From assembly GCA_017646545.1 (NCBI GenBank), contig JAGCMI010000116.1, positions 1 through 26,029 of the forward strand: a stretch of DNA of 26,029 nucleotides, written 5' to 3'. The notes beneath the pieces are model-generated. The model was not told where the DNA came from. It made no database searches and saw only the letters and a program-made list of their open reading frames with translations. The DNA comes from Oscillospiraceae bacterium (GTDB lineage: Bacteria; Bacillota; Clostridia; Oscillospirales; Oscillospiraceae). Shown here piece by piece: positions 7,384 to 15,767 of this stretch; within the stretch, counting starts at the first letter, position 1, and each line of letters starts with the position of its first letter. The position numbers and the translations under genes were made by a program.

Positions 7384-10300
7384 ATGAAATCTTCCCATAG
7401 AACGCTGAAGAAGGTTCTGACCAATGTGTTTGTCGCATTGATGATCCTGTCTTTCTTTGGTAATATGCTGGCCGGTCAGTTTGCTGGTCAGATCAACAGC
7501 TTCCTGGGTACTTCCAACTCTAAGATCGTGAATGTGGGCTCCGATTCCACTGAGTACCCCCGCTACTTCGAGACCGAATACAAGTCCGTTGCCGAACTGA
7601 AGGCTGCAGGTCTTGCTAAGGCTCAGGAAGTGGAGTCTGAAGGCGCTGTTCTGCTGAAGAACAACGGCCTGCTGCCCCTGCAGAGCAAGGAAGTTTCCCT
7701 CTTTGGCGCAACTGCTGCTTCTCCCGTTTACGGTGGTACCGGCTCCGGTGCTGTCAGCACTGACGATGCACCCTCTTATGTGGATGCGCTGGAGCGCAGC
7801 GGTCTGACCGTTGTGAATCCCGATCTGCTGCAGTGGTATGTCGAGGAAGAGTACGGCCGTGATTTCACCGCCAGCGGCAGTGGAATTAACGAAGCCAAGT
7901 GGAGCAAGATCTCCAAGAGCGATGAAGCTGCCAACTTTGGTAATGGCGAAGTCGCTATTTTCGTGGTTGGCCGCGTTGGCGGTGAGGCTAGCGACCTGAA
8001 GAGTACGAACCACTCCGACGGTGGCGTAAACCCCCTGGGCGCTGATGTGGACACCAACTCCGACTATCTGATGCTGAACAAGGAAGAACTGGGCATCCTC
8101 AAGGGCCTGAAGGAACTGAAGGACCAGGGTAAGCTCAGCGGTATCATTGTTCTGTTCAACAGCGCAAACCCCGTTTCCGCTGCATTTGTCAATGACGAGG
8201 CTTACGGCATTGACGCTGCAATGTGGATCGGCTCCGTTGGCCAGACCGGTCTGTACGCCGTGGGCGATCTGCTGACCGGTGCTGTGAACCCCTCCGGTTC
8301 TCTGCCCGACACTTGGTGGACCAACAATCTGCTGGATCCCGCCATGTCTAACTTTGGCACCTACACCTACACCAACGCAGGTGATTACTCTTATGTTTCC
8401 AGCGCTTCCAAGTTCACCAGCTACGTGGTGTACCAGGAAGGTATCTATGTCGGCTACCGCTACACCGAAACCCGCTATGAGGACACCGTGCTGGGCACCG
8501 CCAATGTTGGCGACTTCCAGTACAACGATGTGGTTGCTTATCCCTTCGGCTACGGCCTGAGCTACACCACCTTCGAAATGTCCGATATGCAGGTGACCAA
8601 GCAGGGCGAGGGCAACAAGACCGAGTATGTGGTTACCGTTACCGTGACCAACACCGGTGATGTTGCCGGTAAGAAGGCTGTGCAGATCTACGCACAGAAG
8701 CCCTACACCGACTATGACCGTCAGAATCAGATCGAAAAGGCTTCCGTGGAGCTGGTGGGCTATGGCAAGACCAAGCTGCTGGCTGCCGGTGAGTCCGAGA
8801 CTGTGACCGTCACCGTTCCCGAGTACTTCCTGACCAGCTACGATGCACTGGGCACCGGCGTGTACATTCTGGAAGACGGCACCTACTATCTGACTGCTGC
8901 AAGCGACTGCCACGAAGCTGCCAACAACATTCTGGCTGCCAAGGGCAAGACTGTTGCTGACGGCATGACCGCCGACGGCAACCAGGCTCTGGTCCACAGC
9001 GAAGAGTACACCTTCGATGCCACCACCTATGCCAGCGCATACGGCACCGGCAACGAGGTTACCAGCCTGTTCGCTGCTGCAGATATGAACCGTTATGAAG
9101 GCAAGGGCGCCAACGCTGTTGTTTACCTCTCCCGTAACAACTGGCAGGGCACTCTGATGCTGTGGTACGATAGCGATGAAGACGGCTACAACGACAACTA
9201 TGTTAAGCTGGCCATGACGGACAAGCTGTATGCAGACACCATTCTGGATGATGCAGATCTGCCCGCAAATGACGATCAGTGGCCCACCATGGGTTCCACC
9301 GAGACCAGCTATCAGCTGATCACCCTGCTGGAGGATGCTGACGGCAATCCCATTGCTTTCGACGATCCTCTGTGGGAGGACCTGCTGGATCAGCTGTCCT
9401 ATGATGACCTGTCCCGTCTGTGCGCTGTCGGTCTGCGTATGACCGCTTCTCTGGAGTCCATCGGCAAGCCCGAAACTCTGGATCACAACGGTCCTTCCGG
9501 TGTTACTCAGAAGTATTCCGCAGGCCCCAACGGCTACGCCAACCAGACCAACGACCCCGATAAGGGCCTGACCGGCACCTGCTATCCCTGTAATGGTATC
9601 GTTGCTGCTACCATGAACGATCAGCTGGTTGAGGAAGTTGGCGAACTGATCGGTGAAGACGCTATGTGGGCTGGCTACGCTGGCTTCTACGGCACCGGTC
9701 TGAACATCCACCGTACTCCCTACTCCGGCCGTGTGTTCGAGTACTACTCCGAGGACGGCATCCTGACCGGTCTGATCGCTACCTACGAGACCCGCGGCAT
9801 CCAGTCCAAGGGCGTGTATGTTTACAACAAGCACTTCGTTCTGAACGATCAGGAACTGCAGCGTCAGGGCCTGGGTACCTGGTGCAACGAGCAGGCTTTG
9901 CGTGAGGTGTACCTGCGTGCATTCGAGCTGCCCATCGTCAATGCTGATGCCAAGAACGTTATGACCGCCTTCAACCGTATCGGTGCTGTTTGGGCCGGCG
10001 CTTGCTCCGAACTGCTCACCGGTTGGCTCCGTGGCGAGGCTGGTATGTCCGGCTTTGCTGTTACCGACATGTACGAAGGCGACTACATGAGCAAGCCTCA
10101 TGAAGTTCTGGCCGGTAACGACATCCCCGATAACTACCCCGGCACCACCGGTACCAATGTCAGCGGTAACAATGTCACCAACCTGGGCTTTGAGTTCGCA
10201 GACTACGGTCCCAACGGCGCTACCCCCAATGCTCAGATCGCAAGAGCAATGCGTGAGTCCTCTCACCGCATCCTGTACACTGTCCTGCACTCCCGTGGTA

Positions 10301-10449
10301 TGGACGGTATCGATGCCAACACCATCATCGTCAGCGTCACTCCTTGGTGGCAGACCATGCTGAATGCAATGCAGATCGGCTTCGCTGTCCTCAGCGTTGC
10401 TGCAGCTGCATGGCTGGTGCTGGACATGATCCCCCGCAAGAAAAAGTAA
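7384..10449 (+). CDS. Membrane-anchored GH3 glycosidase with permuted domain order
   Basis: A 1021-residue GH3 enzyme whose domains run in the reverse of the usual order. An N-terminal membrane anchor (about residues 12-34) is followed by the GH3 C-type domain (EGAVLLKNNGLLPL near residue 85). Next come the 'PFGYGLSYTTF' strand and a fibronectin-III-like domain (about 390-520), then the catalytic barrel (about 660-900). In the barrel, NKHFVLNDQE holds Lys816-His817 and FAVTDMYEG holds the predicted nucleophile Asp895. A C-terminal membrane helix (about 995-1016) ends in RKKK. This swapped order is known for Ruminococcus albus and Butyrivibrio beta-glucosidases. The usual DGP substrate-binding motif reads NGP (Asn702). 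The catalytic domains probably face outside, tethered at both ends. Start context AAGGAAGGAGA is strong. Confidence 0.92.
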   Translation: MKSSHRTLKKVLTNVFVALMILSFFGNMLAGQFAGQINSFLGTSNSKIVNVGSDSTEYPRYFETEYKSVAELKAAGLAKAQEVESEGAVLLKNNGLLPLQSKEVSLFGATAASPVYGGTGSGAVSTDDAPSYVDALERSGLTVVNPDLLQWYVEEEYGRDFTASGSGINEAKWSKISKSDEAANFGNGEVAIFVVGRVGGEASDLKSTNHSDGGVNPLGADVDTNSDYLMLNKEELGILKGLKELKDQGKLSGIIVLFNSANPVSAAFVNDEAYGIDAAMWIGSVGQTGLYAVGDLLTGAVNPSGSLPDTWWTNNLLDPAMSNFGTYTYTNAGDYSYVSSASKFTSYVVYQEGIYVGYRYTETRYEDTVLGTANVGDFQYNDVVAYPFGYGLSYTTFEMSDMQVTKQGEGNKTEYVVTVTVTNTGDVAGKKAVQIYAQKPYTDYDRQNQIEKASVELVGYGKTKLLAAGESETVTVTVPEYFLTSYDALGTGVYILEDGTYYLTAASDCHEAANNILAAKGKTVADGMTADGNQALVHSEEYTFDATTYASAYGTGNEVTSLFAAADMNRYEGKGANAVVYLSRNNWQGTLMLWYDSDEDGYNDNYVKLAMTDKLYADTILDDADLPANDDQWPTMGSTETSYQLITLLEDADGNPIAFDDPLWEDLLDQLSYDDLSRLCAVGLRMTASLESIGKPETLDHNGPSGVTQKYSAGPNGYANQTNDPDKGLTGTCYPCNGIVAATMNDQLVEEVGELIGEDAMWAGYAGFYGTGLNIHRTPYSGRVFEYYSEDGILTGLIATYETRGIQSKGVYVYNKHFVLNDQELQRQGLGTWCNEQALREVYLRAFELPIVNADAKNVMTAFNRIGAVWAGACSELLTGWLRGEAGMSGFAVTDMYEGDYMSKPHEVLAGNDIPDNYPGTTGTNVSGNNVTNLGFEFADYGPNGATPNAQIARAMRESSHRILYTVLHSRGMDGIDANTIIVSVTPWWQTMLNAMQIGFAVLSVAAAAWLVLDMIPRKKK

Positions 10450-10467
10450 ATCGAACTTCTTGTTCAT

Positions 10468-10526
10468 AAAGCATTGATAAAATGCTTTGCGCCACTGTGC
10501 GATGGGTGAGCGGATGAATTTCCGCT
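10468..10526 (+). promoter_or_regulatory. Two small hairpins downstream of the second GH3 gene
   Basis: AAAGCATT (10468-10475) pairs with AATGCTTT (10481-10488), and AGCGGA (10509-10514) pairs with TCCGCT (10521-10526). Neither has a T run. They precede the terminator at 10553 and may protect the 3' end of the GH3 transcript. Confidence 0.45.
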
Positions 10527-10552
10527 GCCTTTCGTAACTGGTTCCAACATGG

Positions 10553-10592
10553 AAGTTGGGGCCGGGCATCTTGCCTGACCCCAACTTTTTTT
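10553..10592 (+). terminator. Rho-independent terminator of the GH3 operon
   Basis: AAGTTGGGG (10553-10561) pairs with CCCCAACTT (10579-10587), with partial further pairing inside, and is followed by a run of T to 10592. It separates the GH3 operon from the ligase gene and shows that an upstream in-frame ATG at 10556 is not the ligase start. Confidence 0.9.
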
Positions 10593-10636
10593 GGAATGAT
10601 CCATCAATAAATTCACTTTTTGGAGTAAAATACTGC

Positions 10637-12148
10637 ATGAAACCGATTGAAAAGAGCATATTTGAATATTTCCGGGAATACGCGCAGGCCTGCGCAGACC
10701 AGCGCTTTCTCTATGACGAGAAAAGAAGCTACACGGTGGAAAATGCTTATCGGCAGGCAGTACGGATTGGAAACCAGTTGTATTCCTTTGGCATCAGAGA
10801 GGGGAGTATGGTGGCCTTGCGCTGCACCCGCTCCATTGACACCTGTCTGATTTATTTGGCCCTTCAAATGATGGGCGCAACGGCACTGCTGGCCGATCCC
10901 CACCAGGGTGTGGAAGAATATATCCATGCAGCAGGCGTTCAGGCGGAGATCTACATTACAAACGAAGATGCCTCCGACGATATTTCCGCCAATGGTAATT
11001 GGTGTGTGCGGGGGAAGGGAATGCTGCAGATCAGCGATTGTGCAGAAGAGACCCCTTGCATTTTCCCCACGGCAATTGATTTGTACCGCCCCGCAACGGT
11101 GGTTTTCACCTCCGGTTCTACCGGAAAGAGCAAGGGCGTTATGCTCTCGCAATATAATTTGGTCAATCACATCCGGAATTTTTCCGTTTCCGGATGCTAC
11201 TTTGCAGACGATGTATCCATTGAACTGCTGCCGCTGCACCATGTCTTTGGCTTGGCAGTGCTGCTGATGGGTGTCGTCAAGCGTTATTGCATTTTCTTCC
11301 CTGAGAGAATGGATATCGTGTATGTAGGCGAATGTGTGCAGGAGCACAAAATCACACGCATCGACGGCGTACCTTCCTTTGCGTTGGCGCTGGCGGAGCA
11401 TCATAAAAAGGTAAATTTCTGTGCGGATAGTTTGCGGGTGGGCGTCTTAGGCGGCGCACCCAGCACCAAAGCGCAGTTTGATTTTATAGAGCAGGAATTG
11501 GGCATCAAATTGCTGCCCGTTTACGGACAGAGTGAGTGTATTGGCATTACCGGTGCCAACGAGACCCAGAATGATTGGGTTCGCTCTTCCACAGTTGGTA
11601 AATTTCTTCCCATGAATGAGGGTTTCATCCTGGACCAGGATGGTGACCCGGTGCCCCAGGGGGAGGAAGGCGAGATCTGCGTCAAGGGTCCGGCAGTGAT
11701 GCTGGGATACCTGAACGATGAGGCCTCCACCAAGGAAGCCATCGACACTTTTGGCAGATTGCATACCGGTGACCTGGGTTATCTGGATGAAGATGGAAAT
11801 CTCCACATCAGTGGCAGAAAGAAAGACATCATCATCCGAAACGGAAATAATCTTTCCTCCGGAAAGATCGAAGAAGCGGTGCAGGGACTGTCTGTGGTGT
11901 CCCGGGCAGCGGTTGTGGGTATCGAACACCGGAAGTGGGGAGAGGTGCCCTGCGTTTTGGTGGTGCTCAAAGAGGGTTGTGCCATCACAGAGGATGAGAT
12001 GAAGGCGCAGCTGTCGAACCATCTGGCGAAGATTGAAATTCCGGAGCATATTCTCTTCGCGGAAAAACTGCCGCTGACCTCCAGCGGAAAGACGGACAAG
12101 CAGGCCATTAAGAAGATGTTTTCTTCCCTTGTAACATCCGCAGATTAA
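10637..12148 (+). CDS. AMP-forming acyl/aryl ligase (class I adenylate-forming enzyme)
   Basis: A 503-residue cytosolic enzyme of the acyl-CoA synthetase/DltA/NRPS-adenylation superfamily, which activates a carboxylic acid as acyl-AMP and transfers it to a thiol. Visible core motifs are the phosphate-binding FTSGSTGKSKGV, VYGQSE, the GDLGYLDEDGNLHISGRKKD hinge region, and SSGKTDKQ with the C-terminal catalytic Lys. I chose the ATG at 10637, with GGAG 11 bases upstream; a longer frame would start inside a terminator. It stands alone, with its own terminator after it. No carrier protein is encoded nearby, so a CoA ligase is more likely than a DltA-type enzyme. The next operon encodes an O-acyltransferase, so a link in substrate supply is possible but unproven. 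Confidence 0.88.
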   Translation: MKPIEKSIFEYFREYAQACADQRFLYDEKRSYTVENAYRQAVRIGNQLYSFGIREGSMVALRCTRSIDTCLIYLALQMMGATALLADPHQGVEEYIHAAGVQAEIYITNEDASDDISANGNWCVRGKGMLQISDCAEETPCIFPTAIDLYRPATVVFTSGSTGKSKGVMLSQYNLVNHIRNFSVSGCYFADDVSIELLPLHHVFGLAVLLMGVVKRYCIFFPERMDIVYVGECVQEHKITRIDGVPSFALALAEHHKKVNFCADSLRVGVLGGAPSTKAQFDFIEQELGIKLLPVYGQSECIGITGANETQNDWVRSSTVGKFLPMNEGFILDQDGDPVPQGEEGEICVKGPAVMLGYLNDEASTKEAIDTFGRLHTGDLGYLDEDGNLHISGRKKDIIIRNGNNLSSGKIEEAVQGLSVVSRAAVVGIEHRKWGEVPCVLVVLKEGCAITEDEMKAQLSNHLAKIEIPEHILFAEKLPLTSSGKTDKQAIKKMFSSLVTSAD

Positions 12149-12157
12149 AAAAGAATG

Positions 12158-12196
12158 AAGGGGCACATTTGAATAAAGATTCAAATGTGCCCTTTT
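12158..12196 (+). terminator. Rho-independent terminator after the ligase gene
   Basis: A perfect 13-bp stem (12161-12173 with 12180-12192), extended by a G-T and two A-T pairs, has a 6-base loop and ends in TTTT. It lies ten bases after the TAA. Confidence 0.9.
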
Positions 12197-12285
12197 GCTT
12201 GATTTCTTGATTTTATTCGCACCACACAGCCGGATCGTTCATTGCCGCCTGCGTGCAGAAAAAATGTTGGAAAGGTGCCCTACAC

Positions 12286-12522
12286 ATGGAAAGCGTTATT
12301 TTGCAGGAACCGCTGATACTGTCGATCTTGCTGTATGGCTTTGCGCTGTTTTTTCAGCTGTTTGACCGGCATCACCGGGCAACACGGGGGATTTTTACCC
12401 TGATTTCCACGGTGCTGGCGGTCATGGCCACGGCCTACAGCCTGATCATGGGCGCAGGTCTGTGGGAGTGCGCTACGGTGATGATGGTGTTTCTGCTGTT
12501 GAATATGGGGGGTAAGGAATGA
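12286..12522 (+). CDS. Small membrane protein at the head of the MBOAT operon
   Basis: A 78-residue protein with three hydrophobic stretches (about residues 7-26, 34-54 and 57-74) and a basic loop FDRHHRATRG. I chose the ATG at 12286 with GGAAAGG at 12269-12275; an in-frame GTG at 12253 adds 11 residues and is less likely. Its TGA overlaps the ATG of the MBOAT gene in ATGA, implying translational coupling and probably a shared complex. It has the length of an acyl carrier protein but no DSL phosphopantetheine site, so it is not a DltC equivalent. A comparison with DltX, the small membrane protein of dlt operons, is by position only. Function unknown. Confidence 0.8.
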   Translation: MESVILQEPLILSILLYGFALFFQLFDRHHRATRGIFTLISTVLAVMATAYSLIMGAGLWECATVMMVFLLLNMGGKE

Positions 12523-13979
12523 CTTTTAATTCCATTGCGTTTTTGATTTTCTGCCCCATCGTTCTGGCGGGCTATTGGCTGCTGCCCTTCCGGTTCCGGA
12601 AATATTGGCTGTTGGCGGCATCCTATTTCTTTTACATGTACTGGAATCCCGTTCTGGTATTCCTGCTGCTGCTTTCCACCGCGGTGGACTACTTCTGCAG
12701 CATAGGCATCGAGCGATGGCGAGGCAAAAAGTCTGTGATGAAGCTGCTGCTGATGGTGAGCATCTTCATGAATTTGGGATTGCTGTTTACCTTCAAATAT
12801 GCAGACTTTTTTGGCGAAACGGTGAACCTGCTGTGCCAATCCATCGGCATTGGCTACCGGGTGCCGAAGCTGAATTTGATTTTGCCGGTGGGTATTTCCT
12901 TCTATACCTTCCAGACCATGAGCTACACCATTGATGTGTACCGTGGGGATTTCCACGCGGAGAAGGATCCCATCACCTTTGCCCTTTATGTGACCTATTT
13001 CCCCCAGTTGGTGGCAGGTCCCATTGAAAATCCCCGCAATTTACTTCCCCAGTTATGCAAGGAACATACCTTCAATTGGGATGATTTCACGGCCGGTGGT
13101 CGGCTGCTGCTGTCCGGTTTCTTCCGGAAATGTGTGGTGGCGGATTTCTGCGGCATCTATGTCAATAATATTTTCAACAATCCGGGCAATGCCAACAGTT
13201 TGGCAGTTGCCTGCGCCGGCGGTCTGTTCTGTATCCAGATTTACTGTGATTTTGCCGGCTATTCTGAAATCGCTTCCGGCTGCGCCCGTATGATGGGCGT
13301 GAAGCTGATGCGTAATTTCGATAAGCCCTATCTTTCCCAAAGCATCACAGAGCTGTTCCGCCGCTGGCATATCAGCTTGAATTACTGGTTTACCAACTAT
13401 GTCTACATCCCCTTGGGCGGCAGCCGTAAGGGTAAGGCACGGCGGCTGCTGAACACGTTCATTGTTTTTGCGCTGTGCGGTTTGTGGCATGGCGCCCGGT
13501 GGACCTATGTGTTGTGGGGCGCGTGTACGGGTATTCTGGTGTGTCTGGAGAGTTTGCTGGACATCAACCGTCGCTTCGGCCCCCGATGGAATACCCCGGT
13601 GGGAAAATTGCTGCGGCGAACCGGCGTGTTCCTGCTGTCTATTTGTTCCTCTTTGGTCTTCCGGTCGGAATCGCTGAGCCATATGGTGGTGATGTACCAA
13701 AGACTTCTGACCCAGACCGGATTCGGTACAGCGTATTTGCAGCAGGCTTATCAGGCGCTGGGACTGACCACCTTGGCGGTTTTCCAGCTGGTGCTGTCCC
13801 TCGTGGCCATGTACAAGCTGAACCATTGGGCTTACCGTGAACCCACACCCGCGGCTTCGGATCATGTCTGGGCGCAGCGGATCAGCGTGGCAGTTTATTT
13901 TACATTAATCATTGGCATGTGCTGGTTGGCACTGCTTGTTTCAAAAGATGTGGCTGGTTTTGCATATTTTCAGTTCTAA
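12519..13979 (+). CDS. MBOAT-family membrane-bound O-acyltransferase (AlgI/DltB-like)
   Basis: A 486-residue polytopic membrane enzyme that would carry an acyl group across the membrane to an extracellular polymer or glycan. Diagnostic segments are LPVGISFYTFQTMSYTIDVY, LVAGPIENPRNLLPQ, FRRWHISLNYWFTNYVYIPL (His284) and FALCGLWHGARWTYVLWG, in which His324 matches the invariant MBOAT active-site His. Length fits AlgI and PatA relatives, which usually work with partner SGNH-type proteins such as AlgJ, AlgX, PatB or DltD; two such genes follow directly. The start overlaps the upstream gene by four bases. The acyl donor (acetyl-CoA or other) and acceptor are unknown. Confidence 0.93.
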   Translation: MTFNSIAFLIFCPIVLAGYWLLPFRFRKYWLLAASYFFYMYWNPVLVFLLLLSTAVDYFCSIGIERWRGKKSVMKLLLMVSIFMNLGLLFTFKYADFFGETVNLLCQSIGIGYRVPKLNLILPVGISFYTFQTMSYTIDVYRGDFHAEKDPITFALYVTYFPQLVAGPIENPRNLLPQLCKEHTFNWDDFTAGGRLLLSGFFRKCVVADFCGIYVNNIFNNPGNANSLAVACAGGLFCIQIYCDFAGYSEIASGCARMMGVKLMRNFDKPYLSQSITELFRRWHISLNYWFTNYVYIPLGGSRKGKARRLLNTFIVFALCGLWHGARWTYVLWGACTGILVCLESLLDINRRFGPRWNTPVGKLLRRTGVFLLSICSSLVFRSESLSHMVVMYQRLLTQTGFGTAYLQQAYQALGLTTLAVFQLVLSLVAMYKLNHWAYREPTPAASDHVWAQRISVAVYFTLIIGMCWLALLVSKDVAGFAYFQF

Positions 13980-13994
13980 AGGAGGGAGAAAAGC

Positions 13995-15767
13995 GTGAAA
14001 CGAAGATGCCTTGTCTTGCTTTTTGCGCTGTTTCTGATCGTTCTCTCCGGCTGTGGAAAGAAAACAGAACCTGAAACGCGGATTTTTGTCAGCATTCTGG
14101 AAACACCGGGTGTCACCGTGGAAAACAACGGTCAGTACATTCAGTCCGGTGAGGATGTGGTTTTCCTGCTGAAGATGGACGATGGCTTCGCCCTTGCGGA
14201 TACGGACTACGATGGAAAGTATCAGCTCTCCATCACGGGGGAAACCACCAAATTGACTTTGAAGAATGTCCGCTATCCAAAGCGGGTGGGTCTGGTCTTG
14301 ACGGAAACCTACGGGGTGATCAAGTATGAACCCAATGGCGGAGTGGGGGAAACCACCACCATCGTCCACGATACCGCCAATCATAGACGGCCCAACACCT
14401 CCAACGGCCGGGGATTGTTCTCCCGGGATGGATATACGCTGGAGAGTTGGAACACCCTGCCGGATGGAGCAGGGGAGCGGATCGGTTTGGGCAGTCGTGC
14501 TACGGTGCCGCAGGAAGGTCTGACCCTCTATGCCCAGTGGGCAAAATGGAGCGATGCGCACTACTTTGACTGGGAACACCGGGATGAGGGCGTTGTCATT
14601 ACGAATTATCATGGACAGGATGCTGTGGTGGTCATTCCTGCGGTTTTGGACGGGGAAAAGGTTTCTGCCATCGCAGCGGATGCGTTCCAAAATTGCACCA
14701 TGCAGGGTGTGATCCTGCCGGAAACCATAGTGACGGTGGAAGAGGGCGCGTTCCAAAACTGCGCTTTGGAAACGCTGACAATATTCGATAGTATTGAAAA
14801 TATTAGCGATGGGTCCTTTTTAGGCTGTGAAGCGCTGAAAACCCTGCGCATCAATGCGGTGGAGCCGCCTTACGGTTTTGACTACCGCAGAGAAAGCTGG
14901 TATGCCGATAAGGTGGATCTGCTGATTGCTGCGCAGGATCAAAAGAAGATTATTTTCTATGGCGGCTGCTCGATTTGGTACAATTTGGACGGCACCATGT
15001 TGACACCGCTGCTGGAGCAGGGGTACCAAGTCGTCAATATGGGCATCAACGGTGTGGTCAATTCCATGGTGCAGATGCAGATTATAGAGCAGTATTTGCG
15101 GCCGGGGGATATTTTCTTCCACACACCGGAGATCAGCAGCCCCAAGCAATTGCTGGCGCATCTGCAAATGGAGATTGAAAAGGATGACAAGCTGTGGTGC
15201 GGTCTGGAATACAACTACGATTTGTTCACGCTGGTGGATCTTCGCAGTATTACCGGTGGCATTACTAGCTTCTGTGATTACCTTTCCATAAAAGAAAGCG
15301 CTACCAGCTATACGGAAACATTTACGGATGAGCAGCAGTCGTACTGCGATGAGCTTGGCTGCATTCCCTTTGAACGGACAGAAACCAAGGACGTGCTGGA
15401 TGATGAGGTGCATTTGAATGTATCCTATATGACCGACACCGCCCAAAAGCGGCTGCAGGAAGTCTATTCCCGGTATCAGCAGCAGGGTGTGCGGGTTTAT
15501 ATTTCCTATGCCTGCACCAATATGGACTCTGTTCCGGAGGAGGAGAGAGGCTGCGCGGACATGGTGCGGGATCATTATCGCAAATTCTTCGACAAAATGG
15601 ATTCGGCGGTGCTGATTTCCGAACTGTATGACTTTTTATATGTCCATGAAGATTTTGCCGAAACCAATTATCACCTCCTGAGTTCCGCAGCAAGTCGCAA
15701 TACTGAAATTTGGCTCCGTGATTTGCAGGCACAAATGGAGAAAGACGGACTTTGGGAGGCGCCATGA
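13995..15767 (+). CDS. Lipoprotein: InlB-type repeat, BspA leucine-rich repeats, divergent SGNH-like domain
   Basis: A 590-residue surface lipoprotein with signal segment and LSGC lipobox (Cys20). Domains in order: an unrecognised region to about 108; a Listeria-Bacteroides (InlB_B/Flg_new) repeat at about 110-185 (IKYEPNGG to LTLYAQWAKW); BspA-type leucine-rich repeats at about 215-300 (IAADAFQNCTMQGVILPETI, VEEGAFQNCALETLTI); then an SGNH/DltD-like domain at about 315-590. In that domain the block I sequence is FYGGCSIWYNLDG, where Cys325 aligns with the Ser of the next gene's GGSN, and the last block is FAETNYH with Glu556 and His560. The canonical Ser and Asp therefore look replaced. GGAGGGAGAA precedes the start. 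It is co-transcribed with the MBOAT gene and is probably its extracellular partner. Confidence 0.85.
   Translation: MKRRCLVLLFALFLIVLSGCGKKTEPETRIFVSILETPGVTVENNGQYIQSGEDVVFLLKMDDGFALADTDYDGKYQLSITGETTKLTLKNVRYPKRVGLVLTETYGVIKYEPNGGVGETTTIVHDTANHRRPNTSNGRGLFSRDGYTLESWNTLPDGAGERIGLGSRATVPQEGLTLYAQWAKWSDAHYFDWEHRDEGVVITNYHGQDAVVVIPAVLDGEKVSAIAADAFQNCTMQGVILPETIVTVEEGAFQNCALETLTIFDSIENISDGSFLGCEALKTLRINAVEPPYGFDYRRESWYADKVDLLIAAQDQKKIIFYGGCSIWYNLDGTMLTPLLEQGYQVVNMGINGVVNSMVQMQIIEQYLRPGDIFFHTPEISSPKQLLAHLQMEIEKDDKLWCGLEYNYDLFTLVDLRSITGGITSFCDYLSIKESATSYTETFTDEQQSYCDELGCIPFERTETKDVLDDEVHLNVSYMTDTAQKRLQEVYSRYQQQGVRVYISYACTNMDSVPEEERGCADMVRDHYRKFFDKMDSAVLISELYDFLYVHEDFAETNYHLLSSAASRNTEIWLRDLQAQMEKDGLWEAP

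Noticed and set aside
7120..10659. A 1179-residue open frame on the minus strand opposite the second GH3 gene
   Set aside because: It is a shadow of strong codon bias in the GH3 gene. It spans two genes and a terminator, has repetitive Val/Gly/His-rich composition, no ribosome-binding site and no recognisable domain.
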